From Acinetobacter calcoaceticus (GTDB lineage Bacteria > Pseudomonadota > Gammaproteobacteria > Pseudomonadales > Moraxellaceae): a DNA stretch of 64,000 bases. Below are positions 7,993 to 17,628 of this stretch, one piece after another. The position numbers and the translations under genes were made by a program. Each line of letters starts with the position of its first letter. Within the stretch, counting starts at the first letter, position 1. The stretch covers positions 1 to 64,000 of the forward strand of contig NZ_SLVJ01000011.1 of NCBI RefSeq assembly GCF_004345325.1, written 5' to 3'. Below the pieces are notes generated by a model that saw only the letters and a program-made list of their open reading frames with translations, was not told the origin of the DNA and made no database searches.

Positions 7993-10941
7993 TTATTTGG
8001 GTACTGTATCTTCACGATCAGAACTCGGAAGGTCTGGAATCGGTGCAATATAGGCAATAATCAACATCACCAGACCTGCACCCAAGAATGAAAATACCCG
8101 CAGTAAGGTGCCAATATGCGATAAATCAAGTAGCACCAATTTAAAGGTCACGATCACCAACAGACTGGCCCCCAATATCCACAAGGCACGTAATTTTAGG
8201 CGCTTGGCTAAGGTCATGGTGATAAATGCCAGACTGACCCAAAGTAAAGTCAAACTCAGTTGTACGACCGCATTCCCCCATAATTCGATTTGGTTATACG
8301 GCGTCTCCAAATACACATGCAGCGCACGCAATAGGATATAGCTACTCAGCCACAACAAGCTCAACACAGCCAATATCGCGATAATGCCACGGTCTAAGCG
8401 GGTCTTTAGTTGGAGTGATAACAACCATATCATCGCCAGTAAAGCAGCCAGCGATACCAGATCAAAAGGATTGATCACGGGTAGCCAATACACATCGAAG
8501 GCACCTTGTTCAAACAACTGCGAACAGATCATCCAGATCAATAACAACATCAAACTCGCATTTGACTGCCAAATCATCACAAGCTTATGATCTTGGCGAC
8601 GGAAGAAGCCCCATGCACAAAACAGTAATGGCAAGATCATTAAACTCATATACGGCATTGCAGGCCATAGCACCATACTGGCCAGACTCAAGCTCAACAA
8701 GGCACTGGCGCTGATAGGCTCTTGTACCGTGGCATAATTCATTTGAGTTCTTAAACTCAAACCAAACAGCAATATACCTGATGCGGCAAAGTACCAAGCA
8801 TCCACATTACTGACCCAAATCAATTGCCCCTGATCCATTTGCGTCACCAATAGCCATAAGGCATAGAGCAAGATCGGCAGCATCGCTAGACATTTAGGGA
8901 TAAACCACGTCCATGTGGCCTTAAGCAACTGCATGATCTCATTGAGTATAAATAATCCAATACTCAGCAACAGCAACACTAGGCTCGGATGCTCATCCAA
9001 ATCAAATTGATCAGCGAACAAGAGCAATAAGATCGCAAAAGCAAAAAACATTAACATGGCATGGAAAACCGCCATTAAGTTGTCATATTGAGCTCTAAAT
9101 CTCTCACAACTATTGGCTAATACCACCACGACGATATAACTCAAACTCAGACACCACAGCACTGAACGTGGCAGGTCATCACTCTCTAATAGGTAATATG
9201 CCCCCGACAGCCCAGCAATGATCAGCAGTGCCATTGCCAAATAACGCCCAATGGCCAAGTCACGCCAAAGCGCATAAGCAAAGACCAGCACACCTTGCAA
9301 TGCCCACCCCACCACACTCCATTGTTCAGGCAACAATATGGCCGGGATAATACTCAAGAAGATCAAACTCAGACTCAGATAACTCTGTGCAATCACATCA
9401 ATATGAGCTTTGCGCTTGATCAATGCATAGAGTCCAGCAAATACAACTGCGAATGCAAAACTCAAACTGGCTTGCCACAGGATTGATTCAAAATACAGCA
9501 AATACACCAGTGCATAAGCCACTGTTGGTGCCCCAAAGATCAGCGCAATATCCAATACAGGCTTTAATTGAAATTGCTGCAGATCACGTTTGGCAATGAG
9601 CTGACTATACCTAAAACCCAACCAAATAAAGATCGCGGTATGCGCCAAGATCAACAACAACATCGGTAACTGGGCAAAATCAGCATGCTGCAATGCATAG
9701 CCACTACCGATCACAACACTGGTCAGTAAAGCAATATGCACCAAGACTTTCCAAGGCCGAACACTACTGAGGATGGCAATCGCAATATTAATCAACAAAT
9801 AATAAGTCAGTAACTCCACACTGCTCATATCTCGTATCGGCAAGCTAAAGGGCGCAAAATACGCCACCAACATCGCCATCAATGCCAGTTCAATCGAATT
9901 TTGCTTTAAGCTCAAACCTATCGTGGCGGCCATGATGCACATATACAGCGCAGCGGCTAAGGGAAAAGAAGCAATGACCTGATTGTAGTAGGCAAAAAAT
10001 AAGCTTAAGAATAGCCCCGCCATGCCCAACCCTTGCAGCCCCAATGCAAAGCTCGGATTTTTTCTAAACAAACGACAACCTAACCCACAGACTGATGTGC
10101 TGAGCAGTGCTAACAAGGCCAACTGCATGGCCAAGTCGATTTGCCAGTGTTCTGTAGCAAAACGCAGCAACAACACGATCCCAATCAACAGAATACAGAT
10201 CGCTGCTTTCAATACAGGATTACCCTGAAACAACCAAGATTTCACCTGATCCAACATATTGAGATCTGGCGTATTTGTTTGAGTTGAACCCGTTGAGATC
10301 GATAGTTCAACGGAGTCCGCTGCAGTGATCGTCACTTCACCTTGTTGTGGTTGGAGCGCGAATGGCGCTGACTCAAGTGATGACTTAAATTCTGATGCTG
10401 ACTCTGGCATTGATTCCGAAGCGAACTTTGATTCAGGCTCTGCTACTGCCCCTGACTTGAGCTCAGCTTGTGAATTGCACTCTGCTTCCGTTCTAAGCGC
10501 TGCTTCTGACTGTGTTTTTGATTTTGATAAAGTCGCCGCAGGCGTGAGCCCTTGTTGAGAGGACTGTTGTTGTCGCTCTAACAAATGCTGCAAACGATTC
10601 AACTGCTGTTCCAAGCGTCGCAACCAACGCAAGAAAAAAAAGATCCAGATGGTGATCCCCGCCCCCAATACCCAATGCCAACTCATCACAGCACCCAACA
10701 CTGCCAGCAATGAAGCCAAGTAAAGCGGGACTTTTGAATTACGAACATGCTCTGCGTCAAACTGTGTCGCTATATCTTGGGTTGGATTTTGGATCAAATC
10801 CACATAGTGCATCACACTCATCACCAAGGCCAAAGCACACAGATAACTCAGCAGATGAAGCTCTAAAAACCATGCTGCTATAGCCACAATCATGAGGAAC
10901 ATCAACCACATGATTCTAATTTCGCTGTGTACTTTCGGCAT
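7993..10941 (-). CDS. DUF2339 giant polytopic membrane protein
   Basis: 982-aa integral membrane protein of the DUF2339 family, function unknown. Residues 1-100 hold about three membrane segments and a basic amphipathic stretch (LRWLRRLEQQLNRLQHLLER). Residues ~125-225 are a polar Ser/Glu/Ala-rich linker, predicted disordered. From about 235 to the end more than 20 hydrophobic helices follow almost without loops, with ILLIGIVLLLRFATEHWQID and LGLQGLGMAGLFLSLFFAYY typical of the family. It is transcribed alone, divergent from polA with 164 bp between the starts. The architecture fits a multi-span envelope protein; no transporter motif is evident. Confidence 0.85.
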   Translation of the reverse strand: MPKVHSEIRIMWLMFLMIVAIAAWFLELHLLSYLCALALVMSVMHYVDLIQNPTQDIATQFDAEHVRNSKVPLYLASLLAVLGAVMSWHWVLGAGITIWIFFFLRWLRRLEQQLNRLQHLLERQQQSSQQGLTPAATLSKSKTQSEAALRTEAECNSQAELKSGAVAEPESKFASESMPESASEFKSSLESAPFALQPQQGEVTITAADSVELSISTGSTQTNTPDLNMLDQVKSWLFQGNPVLKAAICILLIGIVLLLRFATEHWQIDLAMQLALLALLSTSVCGLGCRLFRKNPSFALGLQGLGMAGLFLSLFFAYYNQVIASFPLAAALYMCIMAATIGLSLKQNSIELALMAMLVAYFAPFSLPIRDMSSVELLTYYLLINIAIAILSSVRPWKVLVHIALLTSVVIGSGYALQHADFAQLPMLLLILAHTAIFIWLGFRYSQLIAKRDLQQFQLKPVLDIALIFGAPTVAYALVYLLYFESILWQASLSFAFAVVFAGLYALIKRKAHIDVIAQSYLSLSLIFLSIIPAILLPEQWSVVGWALQGVLVFAYALWRDLAIGRYLAMALLIIAGLSGAYYLLESDDLPRSVLWCLSLSYIVVVVLANSCERFRAQYDNLMAVFHAMLMFFAFAILLLLFADQFDLDEHPSLVLLLLSIGLFILNEIMQLLKATWTWFIPKCLAMLPILLYALWLLVTQMDQGQLIWVSNVDAWYFAASGILLFGLSLRTQMNYATVQEPISASALLSLSLASMVLWPAMPYMSLMILPLLFCAWGFFRRQDHKLVMIWQSNASLMLLLIWMICSQLFEQGAFDVYWLPVINPFDLVSLAALLAMIWLLSLQLKTRLDRGIIAILAVLSLLWLSSYILLRALHVYLETPYNQIELWGNAVVQLSLTLLWVSLAFITMTLAKRLKLRALWILGASLLVIVTFKLVLLDLSHIGTLLRVFSFLGAGLVMLIIAYIAPIPDLPSSDREDTVPK

Positions 10942-11105
10942 TGCTGCTTCTACTCATTTCGGGGTGTACAGATCATATCCTAACTCGATGATTGAAGATG
11001 AGGTTATTCATCAGCGATTCAGTAACACCATTCCCCCATCATGCGCCTGTGCAAGCCAAAAAAATCACGTACAATAAGACGGTTATTTGGATTAGGAATG
11101 TTTTA

Positions 11106-13922
11106 ATGCCACCTTTTGTCTTGGTCGATGGGTCATATTTTTTATTTCGTGCTTACCACGCACTTCCTCCCTTAACCACGTCAACAGGTTTACATACCAA
11201 TGCGATACGTGGTGCGATTTCCGCCATCCAAAAATTGATGCGTCGCATTCAACCGACCCATATGGCGGTCATTTTTGATACCCCTGAGCCGACCTTTCGT
11301 CATGTACTATCCCCAATTTATAAGGGTGATCGCCCAAGTATGCCGACCGAGTTGGCGGAACAAATCCCCTATTTACACCAATTGATCAAAGCCCTCGGTA
11401 TCCCACTCCATACCTTGCCTGGTGCAGAGGCCGATGATGTCATCGGAACTTTGGCCAAACAGGCTGAAAAAGCTGGCCATCAAGTTCTGATCTCCACTGG
11501 CGATAAAGACATGGCGCAGTTGGTGACAGATAAAGTGACCCTCGAAGACAGCTTTAAAGACAAACCGATGAATGTGGATGGGGTGTTTGAAAAGTTTGGC
11601 ATCTGGCCACATCAGATGATTGATTACCTCACGCTCATGGGCGATGCTTCGGATGGTATTTTGGGTGTCCCTGGCGTTGGTGCCAAGACTGCGGCCAAGT
11701 TACTGACTGAGTATGGCGACTTGAAAGGTATTCTTGCCAATGTAGATAGCATCAAAGGTAAAGTCGGACAAAACCTCAAAGATAACCAAGACAATATTAA
11801 AATCGATCATCAATTGGCGAGTATCGTCTGTGATCTTGATTTAAATATCGACTATGAAGACCTGAAGATTGCCAATCCCAATGTAGATGAGCTACGTCGT
11901 CTATATACTGATCTTGAATTCCGTAATCAATTACAGTCACTAGATCATCCGAACAACCCCAACAATAAAAGCTATCAGCAAAATAGCCCTGCTCGTCCAG
12001 TTGTAAGCACATCTTTAGGCCAATCGGCAAGCAGTGATACGCATGCTCCTACAAATACCGGGTCAAGCAGCGATGCTCAAGCACTTGATCAAGCAGCATC
12101 AAGTAGTGTTGATGATCAATTGGGTCAAGCCACCTATCACACGGTACTCAAACAAAGTGATTGGGATGCTTTATTCGCCCGCCTAGAAACAGCGCAACGC
12201 TTTGCCTTTGATACTGAAACCACCAGTCTTGATTATCGTATCGCTGAAATGGTTGGCTTCTCTGTAGCACTCGATCAACATGATGCCTATTACATTCCTT
12301 TGGCGCATGATTATGAGGGTGCGCCTGAGCAGCTCAACCGTGAAAACATCCTTGCTCAACTGAAACCCATTTTAGAAAACCCACAGATTGGTAAAATCGG
12401 CCACCATTTAAAATATGATGCGCATATTCTGCAAAATCACGGTATTCAACTACAGGGTTGGTATTTCGATACCATGTTGGCATCTTATGTCTACAATGCA
12501 GTGACCACACGGCACAGCATGGATGATGTTGCCCGAGTTTATCTGAGTCATTTGACCACCACTTTTGAACAAGTGGCGGGCAAAGGTGTGAAACAAAAAA
12601 GCTTTAATCAAATCGATCTCGAAACTGCTGCACATTATGCTGCAGAAGATGCACATGTTACCTATCGACTCTATCAGGTTCTCGATGCACGTCTTGAAAG
12701 TATTCCAGAGCTGAAAAATATTTTACATAACATTGAAATGCCTGTGGCTAGCGTACTGACCCACATGGAAGAAAATGGGATTGAACTCGATCTGACTTTC
12801 CTCGATCAATTGGGCGTGGATTTTGCCAAAACCATTGCGGGTCTAGAAGATCAGATTGAAAGCTTAGCAGGTGAACGTTTTAATGTTGCCTCTCCCAAAC
12901 AAGTCGGTGAAGTGCTGTTTGAACGCATGGGACTCAAAGGTGGTAAAAAAACCGCAACGGGACAATACAGCACCAGTGAAAGTGTATTGGAAAAAATTGA
13001 CCACCCGATTGTGCAAGCCATCTTAGAATATCGTGGTCTTGCCAAGCTCAAAAGTACCTATACCGATGGCCTGCAAAAACAAGCCAATGAGGCCTCACAT
13101 CGTGTACACACCAGCTATCATCAGGCTTTGACTGCTACAGGTCGCCTCTCCTCGACTGATCCGAACTTGCAAAATATTCCGATCCGCGAAGAAATTGGCC
13201 GTCAAATTCGTAAGGCTTTTGTTGCACCTGCGGGCCGTGTATTACTTGCAGCCGATTACTCGCAAATCGAATTACGTTTAATGGCACATTTTTCTCAAGA
13301 TGAAGCTTTGGTTCACGCTTTTAATCACGGTCAAGATGTACATAAACGCACTGCAGCCGAAGTCCTCAATATTGCACTCGAAGATGTTACTCAAGATCAA
13401 CGCCGTCAAGCCAAAGCCGTCAACTTCGGCCTACTCTATGGCATGTCCGAGTTTGGTTTAATCCGTCAACTGGGTTTTAGTCGTGAGGAATCACAAAACT
13501 ATATCAAGCAATATTTCCAACGCTATCCGGGCATTTATGAGTATATGCAACGTACTCGCCAAATCGCATTGGAACAGGGTTTCGTACAAACCATTCTAGG
13601 GCGTCGTTTGTACACCCCAGACATCGAAGCTCGAAATATGATGGTACGCAAAGCTGCCGAACGTGCTGCTATTAATGCGCCCTTACAAGGCAGTGCTGCG
13701 GAAATCATTAAACTTGCGATGATTGCAGTCAATAAAATCCTGCCACATGATCAAGCCAAACTACTATTACAAGTCCACGATGAATTGGTCTTTGAAGTTG
13801 ATGCTGATATTGCGGATGAATTGGCAGCAAAAATTCAACAGGTCATGCAAGATGTGGTGAAAATATCAGTACCCTTATTGGTTGAAGTGGGTCGTGGACA
13901 AAATTGGGATGAGGCGCATTAA
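11106..13922 (+). CDS. polA: DNA polymerase I
   Basis: Repair and Okazaki-fragment polymerase of 938 aa. Residues 1-290 are the 5'-3' exonuclease (VDGSYFLFRAYHALP, GDKDMAQLV, GDASDGILGVPGVGAKTA). A low-complexity Ser/Gln/Ala linker follows (~310-370). The 3'-5' proofreading domain keeps the catalytic DTET motif (FAFDTETTSLDY), so editing should be active. The polymerase domain has motif A (ADYSQIELRLMAH), motif B (RRQAKAVNFGLLYG) and motif C (VHDELVFEVD). The frame is open to 10992, but ATG 11106 gives the family start MPPFVLVDGSYF and was chosen. A bidirectional terminator follows. Confidence 0.96.
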   Translation: MPPFVLVDGSYFLFRAYHALPPLTTSTGLHTNAIRGAISAIQKLMRRIQPTHMAVIFDTPEPTFRHVLSPIYKGDRPSMPTELAEQIPYLHQLIKALGIPLHTLPGAEADDVIGTLAKQAEKAGHQVLISTGDKDMAQLVTDKVTLEDSFKDKPMNVDGVFEKFGIWPHQMIDYLTLMGDASDGILGVPGVGAKTAAKLLTEYGDLKGILANVDSIKGKVGQNLKDNQDNIKIDHQLASIVCDLDLNIDYEDLKIANPNVDELRRLYTDLEFRNQLQSLDHPNNPNNKSYQQNSPARPVVSTSLGQSASSDTHAPTNTGSSSDAQALDQAASSSVDDQLGQATYHTVLKQSDWDALFARLETAQRFAFDTETTSLDYRIAEMVGFSVALDQHDAYYIPLAHDYEGAPEQLNRENILAQLKPILENPQIGKIGHHLKYDAHILQNHGIQLQGWYFDTMLASYVYNAVTTRHSMDDVARVYLSHLTTTFEQVAGKGVKQKSFNQIDLETAAHYAAEDAHVTYRLYQVLDARLESIPELKNILHNIEMPVASVLTHMEENGIELDLTFLDQLGVDFAKTIAGLEDQIESLAGERFNVASPKQVGEVLFERMGLKGGKKTATGQYSTSESVLEKIDHPIVQAILEYRGLAKLKSTYTDGLQKQANEASHRVHTSYHQALTATGRLSSTDPNLQNIPIREEIGRQIRKAFVAPAGRVLLAADYSQIELRLMAHFSQDEALVHAFNHGQDVHKRTAAEVLNIALEDVTQDQRRQAKAVNFGLLYGMSEFGLIRQLGFSREESQNYIKQYFQRYPGIYEYMQRTRQIALEQGFVQTILGRRLYTPDIEARNMMVRKAAERAAINAPLQGSAAEIIKLAMIAVNKILPHDQAKLLLQVHDELVFEVDADIADELAAKIQQVMQDVVKISVPLLVEVGRGQNWDEAH

Positions 13923-13953
13923 GACCTAGATCACAATCTATTCATCATCAGAT

Positions 13954-13988
13954 AAAAAAATGCCTTCCAATATGGAAGGCATTTTTTT
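13954..13988. terminator. Bidirectional intrinsic terminator between polA and yggT
   Basis: Stem TGCCTTCCA (13961-13969) / TGGAAGGCA (13973-13981) with loop ATA, A-run before and T-run after; it serves both convergent genes. Confidence 0.9.
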
Positions 13989-14024
13989 ATGAGTATGCAA
14001 TGACGCCATATGCTACTGAGGAGA

Positions 14025-14594
14025 TTACAACCCCATCAATAAAGCACGTGCCACACCATTCATTGCGATTTCAGCAAGATAAAGAGTAAAGAATGCCAAG
14101 ATCGGTGACAGATCAATCATCCCCATATTGGGCATAATCCGACGGAATGGTGCCAGTAATGGCTCAGCCAACTCTTGTACCACTTCGATATACGGAGAAC
14201 GCGATTGGGTGAACATCACCACCCAACTCAAGATAATCGTTGCAAAAATCAAGTATCTTAAAATACGGATCAAAGCTTGAATGCTTTCAACAAAGGTTGA
14301 AAGCAACAAGTACACCGCACTACTTGGTGGCATACCATTTAAATGCATCACACCAAATTTTTTCAATAAGCACAGTACAAAAAGTAAGATTAATGCAGCA
14401 GTATTGACCCGACCCTTCCCGAAAGTGGGCAAAATCCGACTAAAGATATCGACAACCTTAGTCGCTTTTACCGTAGACAGAACCACTGGATTGTATGGAC
14501 TGACCGCAGCCAGTTGCATCAAAAAACGAAAAAAGACGAGCAAAATTGCTACGTTCATGATGATTTCAAAAAGATCAGCAGAACTCGCACCCAT
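14025..14594 (-). CDS. yggT: YggT-family membrane protein
   Basis: 189-aa inner-membrane protein with two YggT repeats, each a pair of hydrophobic helices. The repeat motifs are visible: SPYNPVVLSTVKATKVVDIFSRILP in the first half and SPYIEVVQELAEPLLAPFRRIMP in the second. The family is linked to cell shape, division or osmotic tolerance, but its mechanism is not settled. It lies 25 bp downstream of proC on the same strand, the conserved proC-yggT pairing, and ends at the terminator shared with polA. A TAGGAA ribosome-binding site precedes the ATG. Confidence 0.88.
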   Translation of the reverse strand: MGASSADLFEIIMNVAILLVFFRFLMQLAAVSPYNPVVLSTVKATKVVDIFSRILPTFGKGRVNTAALILLFVLCLLKKFGVMHLNGMPPSSAVYLLLSTFVESIQALIRILRYLIFATIILSWVVMFTQSRSPYIEVVQELAEPLLAPFRRIMPNMGMIDLSPILAFFTLYLAEIAMNGVARALLMGL

Positions 14595-14619
14595 ACTTAA
14601 ATATTCCTAATCAAATCAA

Positions 14620-15450
14620 TTATTTAATGCTTTCACTTAATTCTTGCGCTAACTCTTGACTGCGCTTTTGTGCAGCAGCTAAAGCGGCTTGAATATTCTG
14701 TGAAATTTGAGCACGATCAAAAACTTCTAATGCCGCTTGAGTTGTCCCATTTGGCGAAGTTACATTTTTACGCAATTCTGCAGGTGTATTTGAACTGGTA
14801 ATAGCCATTTGTGCTGCACCAAGCGCAGTTTGCAAGGTCAATGCTGTCGCCACTTTTTCATCCAAACCTAGATTTTTTCCAGCACGAATCATACTTTCCA
14901 TCATATAGAAAAAGTATGCTGGGCCAGAACCAGACACCGCAGTGACCGCATCTATTTGTGCTTCGGTATTGACCCAAATGGTCAAGCCCGTGGCTGCTAA
15001 AATTTGACTGGCCAGTTGACGATCAGTCTGAGAAACTGCTTCGGGTGCATACAGACCATGTGCACCAGTTTGCACCAAGGCTGGGGTATTTGGCATCACT
15101 CGCACTATGCGCTGTGCGCCAGTCAAACGCGCAATGCTCTCCACTTCAGCACCCGCAACAATCGAAATTACCAATTTATTTTCAAATAAGCCATGCATTG
15201 AACTCAGTACAGTAGACAATACTTGAGGTTTAACCGCGAGCACGACCACGTCTGCATTTTTAATCGCAGCGCGGTTATCATCGGTGACATTGACTTCTTT
15301 TTCTTGTAATAAGTCACGTACTTTCTCTACAGGATCAGATACAGTGATGCGAGTGACAGGCATCCCACGGCTAATCAAGCCTCCAATTAAGGCTTGAGCC
15401 ATATTACCGCCGCCGATAAAACTGATATTACAATTTAAAACTGCACTCAT
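14620..15450 (-). CDS. proC: Pyrroline-5-carboxylate reductase
   Basis: Last step of proline synthesis: reduces pyrroline-5-carboxylate with NAD(P)H in the cytoplasm. 276 aa, normal length. The N-terminal Rossmann motif is FIGGGNMAQALIGGL, the dinucleotide domain continues with VVVLAVKPQVL and VRVMPNTPALV, and the C-terminal signature AVSGSGPAYFFYMMESM plus LGLDEKVATALTLQTALGAA forms the dimer and active site. It is followed by yggT (25 bp) and preceded by tilS (27 bp), so the run tilS-proC-yggT is probably co-transcribed. Confidence 0.95.
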   Translation of the reverse strand: MSAVLNCNISFIGGGNMAQALIGGLISRGMPVTRITVSDPVEKVRDLLQEKEVNVTDDNRAAIKNADVVVLAVKPQVLSTVLSSMHGLFENKLVISIVAGAEVESIARLTGAQRIVRVMPNTPALVQTGAHGLYAPEAVSQTDRQLASQILAATGLTIWVNTEAQIDAVTAVSGSGPAYFFYMMESMIRAGKNLGLDEKVATALTLQTALGAAQMAITSSNTPAELRKNVTSPNGTTQAALEVFDRAQISQNIQAALAAAQKRSQELAQELSESIK

Positions 15451-15477
15451 ACATCACACTCTACAAAGAATTTTTTA

Positions 15478-16830
15478 TTACGGAGAGATCAAATTGGGTA
15501 ACCATCCATCCGTCACACAGTAATCGGATTGTGCTAGCCAAAAACCCTTCGGTGTAAAAACACCAAGCATAACATTATCTATGCTTAATATTTGAATTGT
15601 ATGACGCAACCAAGGAAAAATTTGTGCTTGTTGTAAAGCTTTTTTCAAGGGCCAAGCGCCAACACGACCATAAAGATGAATTTTCTCTCCACCCATACGA
15701 CGTTGTAAATCTAATTTTTGTTCTAGCAAATCCCAAGCCAATCCAGTCGCAACCTGCCGAACCTCAAAAAGCCCAGCATCTAACTGAACTGGACTGCGCC
15801 GATCAATACTTAAACATGTCGGTTGCAGATCAAGTACTTGCTTATGGGCCAAATAAAATTGTTTCTCTAGGCGATACAGTACCTGTTGATAGCGTACAAA
15901 ATAGTAACCATTACTATGTAACGCAGCCTGTGCATCCGATTTTGCAGCAATGACTTCATCTTGCAGACGCTGAATCATATCAAATGCAGGGCGATATTGT
16001 GCATCTCCCTTCATCCATACCGATAAAAGTTGTCTGCGCCGAGCTTCTGACAATTCTGCCAATGCAGTTAAATGAAGTTGTTGATGATTTCCACAATGTG
16101 ACAAGTCTAGTTGCACGACTTCTTGTAGGATTTGATCCGCATCCTGCATCAATTCACTACTACGATTGATTGCAACTTGCATTTTGGGGTAGCGTTGTTG
16201 CAGTACGGGCCACAATTGTTCACGGCACCATGCCCGATCATAATGAATATCTGCATTACTCGGATCATTAACATATTGCAATTGCATTTGCTCAGCCCAT
16301 TGGCAAATCTGCTCACGCGATAGCTCTAATAACGGGCGCCAAACCTGATAACCATCACGTGAATCAATACGTTTCATTGCACTTAAACCGCTGACACCAG
16401 CACCTGATAACAGGCGTAACATAACCGTTTCAGCTTGATCCTGTTGATGATGCCCAAGGACCAGAACTTCATGACTTTGGATATGTTTTTGATAGGCTTG
16501 ATAACGTGCTGCTCTGGCCTGCTGCTCAAGATTGCCAGCTGCGACATCAACCGCCTCTACGATACACGGGATGTTTAGTATGGCGCATTGCTGTTGGACC
16601 AGATCACCCCACTGCTCACTGCCTTGCTGCAGTTGGTGATTGATATAGATCACACGAATGTGCTGTGGACAAAGTTGCGCCATCAGAAACAACAACAGCA
16701 TGGAATCCATGCCGCCGCTACATCCGATCAGAAAACGCGAAGGTTCAGCGAACTGAACCTGTTGTCTTAAGAAGCGAGACCTAAATTCGCGCTGCCAAAC
16801 TTCATTAAACGCTGATAACGTGCTTCGCAT
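15478..16830 (-). CDS. tilS: tRNA(Ile)-lysidine synthase TilS
   Basis: Converts the wobble C34 of tRNA-Ile(CAU) to lysidine using ATP and lysine, so that the tRNA reads AUA as Ile. 450 aa. The N-terminal PP-loop ATPase motif is [13 protein letters not shown] (residues ~35-48), with the [27 protein letters not shown] block that binds substrate; the TilS-specific C-terminal domains follow. ATG 16830 lies inside the accA coding region, giving a 64-bp overlap; no better start exists between it and the PP-loop. This essential enzyme therefore appears translationally tied to accA. Confidence 0.93.
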   Translation of the reverse strand: MRSTLSAFNEVWQREFRSRFLRQQVQFAEPSRFLIGCSGGMDSMLLLFLMAQLCPQHIRVIYINHQLQQGSEQWGDLVQQQCAILNIPCIVEAVDVAAGNLEQQARAARYQAYQKHIQSHEVLVLGHHQQDQAETVMLRLLSGAGVSGLSAMKRIDSRDGYQVWRPLLELSREQICQWAEQMQLQYVNDPSNADIHYDRAWCREQLWPVLQQRYPKMQVAINRSSELMQDADQILQEVVQLDLSHCGNHQQLHLTALAELSEARRRQLLSVWMKGDAQYRPAFDMIQRLQDEVIAAKSDAQAALHSNGYYFVRYQQVLYRLEKQFYLAHKQVLDLQPTCLSIDRRSPVQLDAGLFEVRQVATGLAWDLLEQKLDLQRRMGGEKIHLYGRVGAWPLKKALQQAQIFPWLRHTIQILSIDNVMLGVFTPKGFWLAQSDYCVTDGWLPNLISP

Positions 16831-17591
16831 CGCTCATTTGCATCCATCGGTTGTAATTCTTGCAATGCTTGTTTCAATACCAGTTTCAGGTCTTCCATCA
16901 CTTTTACAGGATGTAAATGTGCACCTTCACCTTCATCCACAACATCTTCAACAATACCGAGTTTTTTCAGTTTGTCTGCTGTCAGTGCAAGCGCTTCACT
17001 GGCCTGCTCTGCTTTTTCTGCAGTTTTCCAAAGGATTGAAGCACAACCTTCAGGTGAAATCACCGAATAAATACTGTGTGAAAGCATCACCACGCGATCT
17101 GCGACAGCAAGACCAATCGCACCCCCCGAACCACCTTCACCTAAGATTGTTGCAATCACAGGGACTTTGAGGTTTGACAGTTGCGCAAGATTCGTTGCAA
17201 TCGCTTCAGCCTGACCACGCTCTTCTGCGCCAACACCAGGATATGCACCCATGGTATCAACGAAGGTGAACACTGGTAGATTAAATCGCTCAGCCATATC
17301 AAACAAGCGTTGCGATTTACGATAACCTTCAGGGTTACACATCCCAAAGTTGTGCTGTAATTTTTCACGTGTACTGCGGCCACGATGTTGACCGACCACC
17401 ATGACGGCTTGACCATCAAAACGGGCGAGACCACCAATCATGGCGCCATCATCACCGTACAAACGATCACCATGTAAAGCATCGAATTCAGTAAAAATTT
17501 CACTGACATAGTCCAAAAACTGTGGACGATCTGGATGACGAGCGATTTGTACCGTTTTCCATGCTTTAGATTGAGCTGCTTTATTTTTCAT
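16767..17591 (-). CDS. accA: Acetyl-CoA carboxylase carboxyltransferase subunit alpha
   Basis: Carboxyltransferase alpha subunit that, with AccD, moves the carboxyl group from biotin to acetyl-CoA to make malonyl-CoA. 274 aa, about 45 residues shorter than the E. coli protein because the N-terminal helical region is missing; the core starts at [17 protein letters not shown]. Key blocks are present: [35 protein letters not shown] and [14 protein letters not shown]. The 3' end overlaps tilS by 64 bp, and ppx ends 37 bp upstream on the same strand. Confidence 0.95.
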   Translation of the reverse strand: MKNKAAQSKAWKTVQIARHPDRPQFLDYVSEIFTEFDALHGDRLYGDDGAMIGGLARFDGQAVMVVGQHRGRSTREKLQHNFGMCNPEGYRKSQRLFDMAERFNLPVFTFVDTMGAYPGVGAEERGQAEAIATNLAQLSNLKVPVIATILGEGGSGGAIGLAVADRVVMLSHSIYSVISPEGCASILWKTAEKAEQASEALALTADKLKKLGIVEDVVDEGEGAHLHPVKVMEDLKLVLKQALQELQPMDANERCEARYQRLMKFGSANLGLAS

Positions 17592-17628
17592 ACGTCGACC
17601 ATTATCCCTAAATTAACTCGTAGGACAG

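Noticed and set aside
10892..11077. 61-aa plus-strand frame between the DUF2339 gene and polA
   Set aside because: It overlaps the DUF2339 start and the polA promoter region; no ribosome-binding site or homology pattern.
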